A DNA stretch of 21,000 nucleotides from Owenia fusiformis (lineage: Eukaryota; Annelida; Polychaeta; Sabellida; Oweniidae), in NCBI GenBank assembly GCA_903813345.2, contig CAIIXF020000349.1, forward strand, positions 1 through 21,000, in the 5' to 3' direction. The first letter of the stretch is position 1; each line of letters begins with the position of its first letter. Shown in pieces: positions 8,816 through 19,675 of this stretch. The notes beneath the pieces were generated by a model, which did no database searches, was not told the origin of the DNA, and was given only the letters and a program-made list of their open reading frames with translations. The position numbers and the translations under genes were made by a program.

Positions 8816-9182
8816 GATAAGAAGAAACACAATTTTACTAGACATTAACATGAATATGTATTGATAAAATGATTTTACCTTTATCTGGTTTGATGAAATA
8901 TTCATATACTTTGTATAAATATTGTAAATCTAATATGATAATAAAACATTGACGGTTGAAATACATGAAATGCACTGCTGTTTTTACGTTTTTGGGTTTA
9001 CAAAAAGGGACTAAACGGTTCATTCTCTTTTTAAATGGTCACGACTTATATATAAATTCCCTAAGTCTCCCTAATATTCCCATTGATTCACACAAGCCAA
9101 CCATAACTTCACTAATCATTTGATATTACTTATGTAAATGAAAATTGAAAATGGAAATGGAAATGAAAACAGAAATTACAAC
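8816..9182. other. Stretch without recognised features
   Basis: AT-rich; a short purine-rich run of GGAAAT-type repeats lies near 9139-9180. No gene is supported. Confidence 0.5.
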
Positions 9183-9700
9183 TAAAATGACAATTACATG
9201 ATAGTTCTGTTTTTTTAAGACATTTAAATAAGACAATGTAATGTTTTTACTTGAACCCCTTGTTAGGATTCCCTTAATACCATTACATATTATTTGTACT
9301 CACTTGGCAGTTTTGAGGGACCAGTATCTAGCTTTAAGGCTCACAAGAAATTTATCAAAATAAAAATGGCAATACCCAATAGTTATGTTTTGCAAGACGC
9401 CTAAACATGGCCAATCTAACTGTTTACCTTAAAATAGTGTGATTCTCTTGATATGTTTGAGAATCCTGCATCATTTTTGTTATCTAAGCTTGTTGTTTTA
9501 CGGTACAAATTAATTATTTTTTTTGCTTTTTGGCTAACAATAAAAATGACAACTAGCGATAGTTCTGATTTGTAAAATGTCTTAACATGGCCAATTTGGG
9601 CATTTATACTAGTTGACACTTAATGAAAATCATGGTTTTACACTTTATATTATCTAAAGAAAGTAGAATCCTTTTGACACTATACTTCCTATCCTTGATG
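9183..9700 (+). repeat. ~180-bp degenerate tandem repeat, about three units
   Basis: The phrase 'TAAAAATGRCAA...GATAGTTCTG' followed by an 'AAGAC/ATGTCTTAA' stretch recurs at about 9183, 9361 and 9541. In the last two units this continues into ACATGGCCAAT. Both a TTATCTAA block and the spacing are preserved between units two and three. Divergence is substantial, so this is an old satellite-like array. Confidence 0.6.
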
Positions 9701-9970
9701 AAACAAATTCCCATTCACTTGATAGATAAATCCAAAATATCTTTAATGTTTCTTAAATTCAATTCATTTCATTGATGGCTAATGTGTTTCCAAATCAGTA
9801 GCCTCAATATATCTTAAGTGTACATTTTAGAAATTAAGGTTAAACTCAGCCTGAACTAAACCTAGATACTTAACCGAAACTGGACCTAAATATTCCCTAA
9901 AATCAACATCATGTGTTATTCATGGTTTTAATTTTAAAAATTAAGGGGGAGATCATGTAAAAAATGGGTT

Positions 9971-10000
9971 AAGGTTAACATTAACCTTAATGTTAAGGTT
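9971..10000. repeat. Two overlapping palindromes
   Basis: AAGGTTAACATTAACCTT (9971-9988) and AACCTTAATGTTAAGGTT (9983-10000) share a central arm. One 8-base arm therefore appears in alternating orientation three times and could pair either way. Confidence 0.7.
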
Positions 10001-10832
10001 TGTTGATAAATTAATCTTAAATAACCCCAAACTTTCCTTAACTCAAGGGAAGTGCCCTAAACTTTTTTCCTAAGGGAATTAAGATGAAGATCCTGGATTA
10101 CCCCCCCCCCCCCACATCTTGCTTCTTAGTTGAGTGTGAAAAGTAATTTTTTCTCACCTATTAATGATTTTTTTGGTTCGAAATTCATTGAACTTATAGA
10201 GTTATATGAGAACTCACTTCCGGAATTTTTTAATCAATAAATATGAAAAGATCTTAGAATTCTGACAAAATATCTTCAAAATCCACGTTACCAACATTAA
10301 GCATCCCTGGACATTAAGTGATTTAAAATATTGATTTTGCAAGGAAATATTAATAAAAAACATTGAAAACAATTTTTCGTTATATCTGCTGATTGTATAA
10401 ACTTATTTTATGGTAGCATATGAAGAACTGTCCTCAAAATATTTTTTGCTTTGCCCCCCTGCTACCCCCTTGGGGTAGGGGTAAACATAATTTTATTGGA
10501 CGAAAAGTCACCCATGAACTTGCTCGGGTGGATTTTCTCATTTGAAACAACCAATATATTTATACAATCACAATGGTTTAATTTCTGCAGAGATTCGAAC
10601 AAAAAATAACGTAGAGCCAAGACTATTTAAAGTCAAAATTGTTTTTCAAAAAACATGTCCCATTAAAATAACATGCTGAACTAAAAACGTAGTGTACAAA
10701 ATAGACAATTTAATTTTCTATATTAACAATATTGTTTTGCTGAATCTTTTACTGAATAGATATCCTGATTTCTGATTTACCCCGAACCCGCAATTAACAT
10801 TGGTCTAAGCTACGATCACACCTTTGCTTTGA
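10001..10832. other. AT-rich stretch with a 13-base C run
   Basis: The only notable item is a homopolymer of 13 C (10101-10113). No coding sequence is supported. Confidence 0.55.
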
Positions 10833-11146
10833 TGGCTCTTTAACCCTTTCCCGACGTGAATATAAGAGGAAAATGTTGGCCCTGGTGACGGATAAGTAAG
10901 AGCAGTTTTTAGGGGAAAACTGCAAAATACCTACGCCCCGGGACCTATACCATGAATTTTATCACTGAAATACAATTTTTAGTAAGGATTATCACATTAG
11001 AACAACTTGTCAAAATTTGGTGTAAAAATACGTAAGCGTAACAAAGCTTGATTAATGCGTCGGGGTCGTAGAAAAGCTCAGAGTAAAGCGGGATATTCGG
11101 AAGAGCGCCAACATTTTGTAAACTGTTTGAGAATTTTGGGAGCTCT
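10833..11146. other. Left flank of the CpG-rich block
   Basis: Composition shifts here to more G, C and CpG (CCCGACG, GCGTCGGGG, GGAAGAGCGCC). A hairpin pairs GCAGTTTT (10902) with AAAACTGC (10916). A faint TATCACA...ACAACTTG phrase near 10988 resembles the head motif of the repeats that follow. No gene is recognised. Confidence 0.4.
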
Positions 11147-12538
11147 GTAACCCCCCTATCACACCAAATTAGTTCTTACCCGTTCTTGCCAGTCCTACGA
11201 AAATGTCGTAAAACGGGCTCAATCTGGCTGCGGTCGGGATATATGTCTAAAATAAATAGCTACTTCGTTCATAAACGGTCTTCAATACGTCCATCTCATT
11301 CGCAGTTCGTTCAAGTCGCACCACGTCGGTGTGCAACGTAGTAAAAATCGTCCCTAACCCTACTATCACACCAAACTAGTTCTCACTACGTTCTCGAAAA
11401 CGGGTTTCAACTGTGTACGGACGGACTAGATCTACTAAGAACCGTTTGGGAACTATTTACAAACTTCATCGAACGTACTCGAACGGGTAGGTCCTCTAGA
11501 ACTTAGACAATGCTCAAAATGTTCTCGTGGTCGTCACGTTCTACAATTAGAACAAGTGACAACGTACTAACGACGAGCTGGACGTACTACGAACGGAACC
11601 GTCGTACTTCAATCCTACTAGGGACGTTTTAACAACGAGTTGAACTGTCTGAGGACGTGTTGAGAACGAGGTAGAACTAATTGCAAACGGGTTTAAACTG
11701 ATTAGGAACGTATTTAACACTGCTTATTAACGAGTTAGCAAAAATATAGCTATCACACCAAACAAGTTGCCACTGCGTTCTTCAAAACTGGTTTTAAACT
11801 GTGTGCGAACGGAATGAACGTAACTGCAACTTTCTAAGGTCTATTTACGAACTTTATGAACGTTCTCAGACGGGAATGTGATTTTAGAATTTTGAATCGA
11901 TTCAAAATTCGATGGCGACCATACCGTTCTGTAATCAGGTCATGTTGACCTTCTAGACTAAGGGACGCGTTCTACGACGTTGCACACAGACGTGGTGCGA
12001 CCTGAACGAACTGCGAACGAGATTGACGTATTGAAGACTGTTTAAGAACGAAGAAGCTAATTATTTCAGACATATTTCCCGTCCACGGCCAGATTGAGCC
12101 CGTTTTACGACGTTTTCGTAGGACTGGCAAGAACGGGTAAGAACTAGTTTGGTGTGATAGGGGGGTTAGTCTAGAAGGTCATCATGACCTGATTACAGAA
12201 CGGTATGGTCGCCATCGAATTGTGAATCGATTCAAAATTCGAAATCACATACCCCGTCCGGGAAAGTCCATGAAGTTCGTAAACAGACCGTAGAACGTAG
12301 TAGCTACGTTCATTCAGTTCGCACATAGTTTAACATCGATTCTGCAACGTTTTGACGATCACCAGAAAATTCTGAGCATGCTCTAAGTGCTGGAGGACCT
12401 ACTCATTCTACTAGTTTCATGAAGTTTGTAAACAGAACAGTTCTTAGTGGGTTCTTAGTACGTCAAATCCGTTCGTGCACAGTTAAGCCCGTTTTCGAGA
12501 ACGTAGTGAGAACTAAATTGGTGTGATAGTCGGGTTAC
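11147..12538. mobile_element. Interlocked inverted-repeat element, order X-Y-X'-Y'
   Basis: Four blocks alternate. X (11147-11355) is matched in inverted orientation by X' (11959-12165), and Y (11354-11960) by a shorter Y' (12166-12538). Each begins or ends with TAACCC..CTATCACACCAAA: heads are at 11157 and 11364, with inverted heads ending at 12159 and 12528. A further head at 11751 marks an internal ~200-bp unit within Y, so the basic module is about 200 bp and Y lacks one module in its Y' copy. GAACG and CGTTC words are strikingly frequent, unlike the surroundings. There is no transposase-like frame. It is probably a non-autonomous DNA element or nested elements. No convincing target duplication was found. 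Confidence 0.85.
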
Positions 12539-13023
12539 GAATTGATTCAAGCCTCGAGTGCGGCTTAAAACCGTAACAAATCTAAGCAAAGCTTGGCCCA
12601 AAGAGAAGAAAGCTTAACAGAGCTTGGTTCAAAGCGGGGACCCCAGTTCCTTCACGGTCTGTTACCACCGGACACGCTTCGTTAAGATGTCTCAAGATTT
12701 GCTACGATCTGGTTTGAAGATCTAACACGAGGTCAGACGCTTTCATCAATATCTGACACTCTTTGTTACGCTTTCATGAGGACTCTCAATCTTTCCAATG
12801 AATTGAGACACTTTAATCAAGGATTGAACGCGTTGTTAGACTTTGCTACGCTTGACACTTTAGCTTCCTCACGCTTTCTCACGCCATTTCACGCTGGGCG
12901 ACAGACATTATGTCTTCTTAAGATAGGTCATGGTCTGGTCCATTCGGAATTTTTGGATCTTGTTGTTCTGCAATCGTGTTCTCGACTCAAAGAGGGCAAG
13001 GGCTTATTTTAATCAAAGAGCCA
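12539..13023. other. Right flank of the CpG-rich block
   Basis: Repeated AAGCTTGG/AAGCTTAAC and ACGCTT words occur between about 12560 and 12900. They may be degenerate subrepeats; a GCGTAACAAAG word on the left flank (11034) recurs inverted near 12760. A 78-codon plus-strand frame (12776-13012) has no recognisable product. GAGCCAG followed by GTAAGA (13024) looks like a splice donor but has no partner exon that I can support. Confidence 0.35.
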
Positions 13024-13590
13024 GGTAAGATATGGCAAGAATTTTTGAAAGGGCTATATCTTTAGTTCTAAGAATACTTTAACCACAAAAACAAATGGTT
13101 CTGTTAGATCCATGCCTTATTATCAATAAATGACATTAGGATGATAATCAAGTTGATTGGATTATCTCTCAAGCTGTCCCTAATCCACCCATCTTCACCA
13201 ATTTCCCCTAATTCTGACGCAATTTTCAACAAAACTGCAGGCCTTTTTAATAATAATTTTAGTGCAAAGTTGTATTGAACTTTTAGACATGATTAAAACT
13301 GTAAAGGGGAAACGTTAATTGTGAACCTACTTTTTGATAATTTGTTCGTGATTTTTTCATAATTGTTTCTGATATTGTAAAGTGCTTCATACTAGTATTA
13401 TACAATAACAAAATAGAGGGCAGCTCAGTGTCATAAATAATTTGTTTGTTACACTGTTTCAAACACTCATATAGTGACTTACACTGTGTAGAATAACGAA
13501 TATTGCTTGCAAATAACGAGCAATTCTAGTGGTTATTTGCTTCAAATTGCATGTTATAACCAGTAATCATCACTGACAGAACGCAGACAA
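13024..13590. other. Stretch without recognised features
   Basis: AT-rich; no gene or RNA is supported. Confidence 0.5.
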
Positions 13591-13593
13591 TAA

Positions 13594-13910
13594 CTGCATA
13601 TATGGAACACACATATATGCAGCTGCATATAACAAACATCCACGGAGAATACTGACTGCATATACGGGTACTGTCACTGAGTATATTTGCTTATATTCAG
13701 ACATACTTTGCATATTTGCTGTTTACTTGTGATTATATGCAGCGCTGAAACTGCATATACCTGCTTATTTGGGATAGACAAATATAAGCAGTTGAGTATA
13801 CTAGATATATATAAAAATTAAAACTGATTATATTTGCATATGATCTGCATATATGCCACTTTTTATGAGTATTCCCGCATATTTTGAGATAAGTAATATG
13901 CAGCATGTGA
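13594..13910. repeat. Cluster of CTGCATATA/TATATGCAG words
   Basis: CTGCATATA occurs near 13594, 13623, 13656, 13751 and 13846. Its complement TATATGCAG or ATATGCAG occurs near 13614, 13735 and 13897. TGCTTATTT and AAATATAAGCA form a hairpin at about 13763-13790. The orientation alternates, so this may be a run of small degenerate hairpins rather than a simple tandem array. Confidence 0.5.
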
Positions 13911-14039
13911 GTATATTGAGACATGCACAAGAATATAATCTAACTACATTAGCATATATGGAGTCAAGATCGGTATATTTGACATATTCTTGCTTATTTA
14001 GGAGGACTGGTAGACGCTGTTTTGTGAATTGGGCATAAA

Positions 14040-15099
14040 CATCTGTTAATGTAAATTCCTATTTATGAGCATTTGAGTGTTGTAGCTATAGGTTTGGTTT
14101 ACTGTACTTGTTTTTTGGGGTAAGAGATTAAAAAAAATTGCACATAAACAGCTTTTACGTTTTTTATAATTTATTTTAAATTTCTTTAGATTTCTATGTA
14201 CAGAGTAGGCCAATGAGACGACCTCTATAAGCAATAACTTCAAATAGTATACACGTCATGATATAGGGAGAAAATCATTGTTACAACTTATTAGCCCCGT
14301 GAAATAATATTGCTTGAAGATGGGAATGTTTTGATCCACCTTTCATATCGCTTGATACATATATAGACATATTTACATTGCACTGTAATTATATTTCTTC
14401 CTTTAAATGATACATAATTATTGCAGGCAAAAATATGAATGCCTATTTCAAATCATTGAAAATTATATTCTCTCTTGAATGATAAGCCTAATAATGATTT
14501 TACTTTTAAATGGATTTACTCATTATGTTTTGGCCAAACCTGTATACTGCTAAATGAATATATTTACATTGCATTGTACATGATGTAACATTAATGCTAA
14601 CTAATGCTCCAAATCAATGTACGCATAATGCTCAATCTTGAAAACTCTGTTTTTGTAGCAATATATGGCCTGTCTTCCAGTAGCAAATTCTCGTACGATA
14701 TCGAATTCTGCTTTCTCCATTCAAACTTCTTTCTTCTTCATCCTAGTGTCTTCTACACGTTTCTCAATATCTATGTAAATTCAGCTATCACATGAATTCT
14801 ATTTTGCGGGAAATTTGACACTGCACACAAAGACACTGCTCTGAAGACACCCCTCTGAAGATACAAAGACACTGCTGTGTATTTTATTCAATGATACAAA
14901 GACATTAGTTTATAGCATACTGTTCAGCCATACAGTATCATGGACCTTCCAAGACAATCAATTTATTAAATTATCAAGATCAATGCTAAATCTTATGTTT
15001 ACAACAATTTGCCAGGTGTCTTTATTTTGTTTTTTTTTCATTATCAAACTCAATCATCTATCCATTAAGGGAAAAAAAGCAAGCTAAAGTTTCACTTAC
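14040..15099. other. Stretch without recognised features
   Basis: The only repetition noticed is a short ATATTTACATTGCAYTGTA phrase at about 14368 and 14560. Open frames here are short and unconvincing. Confidence 0.5.
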
Positions 15100-15208
15100 G
15101 AGAGGCTTCGTCGTGTTCCTGGGTCTGGCGTGGAGCAAATGGCTGACTGGCTAAATTGCGCCATGGGCTTCTAATCAAAAGCCCATGATTGCGCCAATGT
15201 GTAGACAT
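15100..15208 (-). CDS. Possible first coding exon, product unknown
   Basis: On the minus strand an ATG (15206-15208) with A at -3 opens 36 codons that end exactly at a consensus GTAAGT donor (15094-15099). The local composition is richer in G and C than its surroundings. The peptide begins MSTHWRN and ends RQTQEHDEAS; I recognise no domain. Inside it, a palindromic micro-insertion plus its target duplication adds exactly 33 bp, or 11 codons (HGLLIRSPWRN). The reading frame therefore stays open and WRN is duplicated. An upstream in-frame stop is consistent with this being the first codon. No downstream exon was identified, so the call rests on the donor, the open frame and the composition. It could equally be a chance frame. 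Confidence 0.25.
15155..15195. mobile_element. 25-bp palindromic micro-insertion with 8-bp target duplication
   Basis: ATTGCGCC (15155-15162) is repeated exactly at 15188-15195. Between lies a 25-bp segment starting ATGGGCTT and ending AAGCCCATG around a short CTAATC centre. The tips are identical to those of the insertion at 6788-6816 although the target sequences differ. This argues for two independent insertions of one family. Confidence 0.82.
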
Positions 15209-17742
15209 TCTCACAGTATGGCTTTATGATTATTTACTACTCAACAGACATTGGTCATTTGGCAAGCTTAATGTTTCCCTGTCAACCACCTGTGTGCGTG
15301 TCACGTACAATTATTACTTGCGCATCATAGCTCGGAGACATGCAGCTTGCTCAATATCCACCACCTCATTTTTAGTTATTCAATAAAAAAATATATTGTT
15401 AAAACATAAAATACTAAATTCTGCGACATTTTGCTGCTATTGAACAGTCATAATGCTGTTTTGATGAACCCATGATTTGACATCTCTAATAAGTAATCTA
15501 AACATAAACAATTACTAATTACCTGACACAATTGCACATAGTGGCCGGATGTTTGGAGAAGCACCTTGATAGTTGAAACCAGGAATTGTTTTGAATGGTA
15601 TTTGTGATTTGTATAGAATTACCTTTTCATTCTTAGCATTCAAAATACAAACTAATAATTCACTTTTTGATGTATTCAGTTTTAATTCAAATAACAAGCT
15701 TATTCATAGTAAATCTGAATGACATTCTGATGATTTAAGAATTGTATTAATCTTGCGTCAAGATCCTTGACCTCTCCCGACATTATACATGTATCTCTTT
15801 AATAATCTGAAATCAAGAGATTGATAGACATAATTTAATCAGATAAATGGCTTATCTAGTTGTAAAATATTTGTTCGGACCCTTATTTTATATTTGTGTA
15901 GGCCTTTGTGTATATTATCTATATGGGAATTCAGCAGGGGATTATTGGGTCAAATGTATTTTCCTCGCTAATGTCTGGGTCACATTTGCCGCGATTCATC
16001 GGCCGCTGGTTGAGTATTTTGTTCCAAACTGATATATGCGTTCCAATCAAATGTTTCGAAAGCCATTCACCATGATTTAAGTAAAACATATTATTAAAGC
16101 TCTTTTTTAGACATTCAATCAATTTAAATCAATCAAGTTTGAATGCGATTGCATACATGTATTTGCAAATGTAGTGTATTTTACTCACATTTTCACATAA
16201 TAAGAGCTGTCATTTGACATGTAATACTGAGTTTTCAATATTTTGATACAATTGCTTATTATTTTGCGATAATTAAAGCTTTAATCGGGGATAGAGATTT
16301 CGACAAAGTACACGTACATTTAGTATTACATGTCAAAAACCTTTTTTACTTTACATCATAATCCCGGGATCATAATTTACTAGGAACCCAGATGCTAGAG
16401 GAAGCAGAATATAAACTCAAATCAATACGCTAAATGAAATTATTGAAAATATAATTGGTATTAAAATTCTCAATATTTTATTTCAACAGATGCCTTGATC
16501 TCAGATATTACTTTCCAATGGATTTAAAAATCATCCCAGAACTAATTATAGGTAACACCATTGTGCACAAGCCGTCTGATTGCATTACTCGCTAAAATAA
16601 CATCCTTAGAAGTGAACAATCCAAACATCTGATAATAATGTAGCTAAAGTCCCCCCTCCCGGTATCCATGCCCACCTTGTTCAGTTGTATCCTTAAAATG
16701 TTGAACTACATTTGCATTCCTTCAGAGATAATCGGTTAATTTCTGAATATAAAAGAAATTTAATTATACAATGTAGCACGGGGATTTAGAAAAACTGGCT
16801 ATAGAAATTAATCCATTTAACTATAACAAACGGATTAATATCAGTGAGAACTTAACTCATTTGCAAGAATTGAATAATTAGGGATTAAAGTTTTGTGAAT
16901 GTATTTGGGAATGGAAAACAAAGCAAGGTCCAATTCAAAATATAAACAAGGGTATCTCTGATCAGGTTTTGTCTCTTTATTCTCATATTATCATATCAAA
17001 AAATGATATTTTGATTCACAAAACGGCACCGAAACATTGAAAAGTACACGAAGGCAACCTTATTTGCAATCTATAGTTCTCAAAAAGCAGGGTTATTAAA
17101 AGCCAGTTTCAAACTGAAGTTAAAAAGCCGGTTTTTGAAACCCAGTTCCTAAAATTCAAATTAGAATACTACCTTTCTATTCTATTTAAACTTAAATCAA
17201 TTTATTATAAACAAACTATCCCGGGCAAACTATGACCAAGTGCATCGGGAATACAAAACTCCTGTAAATGAGTTATATAAGACAATGAAATCAACGCTGA
17301 TTGAAACATAAACACTATAAAATGATTTAATCTTCTTTCGATTCCATTACCTGTCATATTTTTTTCGAAATACCGGCTTTACCGGGAGGAATTTAACATG
17401 GGCTTTAATTCAAAGGCAAGAATCACTTATTAAGCGGATTAAAAGATGTTGGACGTCGCTCCAGTGATTTATATTTTATGGTTCTGAATTGATGTGCAGA
17501 TTTTAAATGTAATCGAAAACATGACCAAAAGAGTCTAGACTACCATTTGCTTTGATCATGGGGAATGGAAAACAAAGCAGCGATTTGAAAAAGTAAACAA
17601 TTGAATTCCTATGCATAATCCATTTTTTAATACGAACGGTGGTAACAGGTTGTTAAATTATAATACCTTCTCAGGAAGAATTAGGTTGCATTGACTCTAA
17701 AAGTAGAGATAACAAGTTCAGCGGTGTAGCCAGCTTTCCGCC
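15209..17742. other. Long stretch with little recognisable content
   Basis: No gene is supported. A minus-strand frame at 15515-15697 contains LNTSKSELLV, faintly like the thumb region of LINE reverse transcriptases, but nothing around it agrees. A 19-bp word GGGAATGGAAAACAAAGCA occurs at 16907 and 17561. A half-decayed ATGGGCTTT palindrome lies at 17399. The remainder is AT-rich. Confidence 0.45.
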
Positions 17743-17757
17743 GGGGGGGGGGGGGGG
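17743..17757 (+). repeat. 15-base G homopolymer
   Basis: A run of 15 G follows GTGTAGCCAGCTTTCCGCC. It may be the tail of a dispersed repeat, but no other copy is in the window. Confidence 0.8.
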
Positions 17758-18039
17758 CGATCTCCATTAAAAACATAGGTTTGCACAAGTATTCTTTATA
17801 AGCAACTTATTGATAACTACAAGGAAGATCTCTCTTTTCCGGTGTGACTTAAAAGGTGTCGAAAAATCACAATTATAGTAAAAATAGATTATTTCGAGAT
17901 CCATCCTGTAGTCGCTTATTATACACAGGTAAAGTCATATTCATAAAGAACTACGGTACTTACATTCTTTAGTTGTGTTGTTTTATCATGCATAATAGAA
18001 AAATACGCACAAATAGTCCGTTATTTATTTGTATGCTCA

Positions 18040-18380
18040 GTTATAAAATGAGCAGAGCAACTTAGAAATAGCTTAATATAGTCAGAAAGAGGCAAGTATA
18101 ATGTGTGACTATATTGCACACTTACAGAGTATTGTGTTTGCATATATTTGAGTATTCTTAACTCCACGTATAATCAGTGCTTATTTTTGCTGTTCTACAA
18201 ATAAAGAGGAGCAATACTTGAATATACAGAGTGTTCGATATATGCAGCGAGTATTGTCTCTGTACTGTCTCTGTTTATATGTGCTGAGTATTTTTGCTGA
18301 TTACTGCACATTACAAGAGATTCTTACAAATAAACACTGCTTATAACAAAGCAATATTCTCTATTTCATATAGTGTTACT
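18040..18380. repeat. Degenerate GAGTATT / TGCTTATT repeat cluster
   Basis: GAGTATT or GAGTATTTTT, TGCTTAT and ATATGCAGC words recur in both orientations, as in the cluster at 13594-13910 (compare GAGTATATTTGCTTAT there with GAGTATTTTTGCTGAT here). It is probably the same ancient family; divergence prevents defining a unit. Confidence 0.4.
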
Positions 18381-19569
18381 CAGCGTTATGGATTGCCTTA
18401 ATCCTGTATTCTACCTTGAATTGTTTGTATATAAAACAGTCGTGTCATTCACATAGAGCTATTTATATACTGAATAGTTCTTTGTAATTACATGTTCCTG
18501 GTTTTGACTATTCAAACTAGATTTTGATTGGGCAGACTGAAATGAATAAGTGTGAAAATGAAATGAATAACAGGGTGAGACAAAAAATGTCATCCAAAGA
18601 AATGTTATTAACTCATTCATTCAGTTTGAGTTGAAATCATATTTGGTTAAATTTACCATGTAAAATCTTTTTGCATTTTACCATGTTTCATAAGTCCATT
18701 TCACGTGTTCACAATTCTATGGCCATTTTAAAACATGCTCCAAATTCCAACCTCGTCCCTTCAGGCAGACCTTCACTGGTCAGTTGAGGTTGTAAGTTCA
18801 CGGTTACAGAAATTGTACGTGTTGACATTATCTCAGAGATAGCCCGTAGTCATGAGATGAGGCTGTGTCGTATTATAGCCATAAAATCCCGACCATTTGG
18901 GCAGGGCCAATTAAACTTAGTAAAATGAAAGATCATTAAAAAGGTTTATTATGCGAAATAACATTAAAACAGATGCGGATTTTGTTTGGGTTACATTTTT
19001 GGCTCACTCGGTATTAGACGACTGCACTTTGATAGTATTCACGATGTCATATTTTGGGCAACTGGCGATTATTTAACCAAATTTATTTTAATATGAATGG
19101 AATAGTCGCAGGTACTATTCATATTTAATGAGCCATAAAATAGTAGGTTGATCTGGCAGCTGTTAGTTGAATTCGCGAATACTACCTATCATTGGCTTTC
19201 AAACCCTGTGGTCACCTATGTAGTTTCTTCTTCCTAGGTCAAATCGACTCAAGAATGCCCTTAATTAAAATGGTGTTATATTAGATGCTGCATTTATTAA
19301 ACTCTGGAATCACAGCACCCCTAAGCTTAATTATAATTCCGTCAATTGACCTACAGCATAAGTCTATCGAAAAGTAGTAGGAAGGCAGCTTATGAGTGCT
19401 CTCGATGTTCATTAGCTTACTACTACTTTTACATAGGCCTATTGCCTACATATAAATTAGGGATCCCTCATTTAAACGAAAACCTCTATTCTAATTACAG
19501 CCCCTAAAAGCAACATGTTCAGTTTGTAATTGTATAGAAGGTCACTGAATCTTCTAATCGTTCATTCAA
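18381..19569. other. Stretch without recognised genes
   Basis: Small inverted repeats only, such as AAAGTAGTAG (19371) paired with CTACTACTTT (19420). No coding sequence is supported. Confidence 0.5.
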
Positions 19570-19675
19570 TTATGGATAAACTATGAGTACTGAGTTTTAT
19601 GAGAAATAATAGCAGAGGAGCTTGGCCTGAGGCTATTAGTTCTCATAAGACCCATTTCGAATAATTTATCTAACT
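19570..19675. repeat. 106-bp imperfect hairpin
   Basis: The inner stem pairs TTATGAGAAATAATAGC (19597-19613) with its complement at 19632-19648, 16 of 17 bases, across an 18-base loop. Pairing continues imperfectly outwards to a total arm of about 44 bases without a length change. The shape is compatible with a small MITE or a microRNA-precursor-like hairpin; nothing here decides between them. Confidence 0.65.

Noticed and set aside
10902-10923. Histone-type 3' stem-loop
   Set aside because: The stem and loop sequences do not match the histone consensus and there is no histone gene.
11351-11362. Telomere-type CCCTAACCCTA
   Set aside because: Less than two units, and it is part of the shared TAACCC head of the inverted repeats.
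10833-13023. Large transposon with TGGCTCTTT / AAAGAGCCA ends
   Set aside because: Only nine bases match, the adjoining bases diverge at once and there is no target duplication.
12776-13023. Plus-strand exon ending at GAGCCAG followed by GTAAGA
   Set aside because: The frame stops before the donor and no acceptor could be paired with it.
15144-15195. tRNA-Arg(UCU)-like or tRNA-SINE sequence (TGGCTGACTGG ... CTTCTAATC)
   Set aside because: The anticodon-like CTTCTAATC belongs to the centre of the palindromic insertion, there is no B box and the stems do not pair.
15515-15697. Minus-strand frame with LNTSKSELLV as a LINE thumb fragment
   Set aside because: Similarity is limited to about ten residues and no neighbouring reverse-transcriptase motif is present.
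15847-16122. Overlapping open frames of about 60 codons on both strands (one hydrophobic)
   Set aside because: No family resemblance, no splice context, and such lengths are expected by chance in 21 kb.
17399-17421. Third copy of the ATGGGCTT palindromic insertion
   Set aside because: Only the left arm is intact, the right arm reads AAAGGC, and no matching 8-bp flanks were found.
16907-17579. 19-bp repeated word GGGAATGGAAAACAAAGCA
   Set aside because: The match does not extend into the flanks, so no repeat unit or element can be defined.
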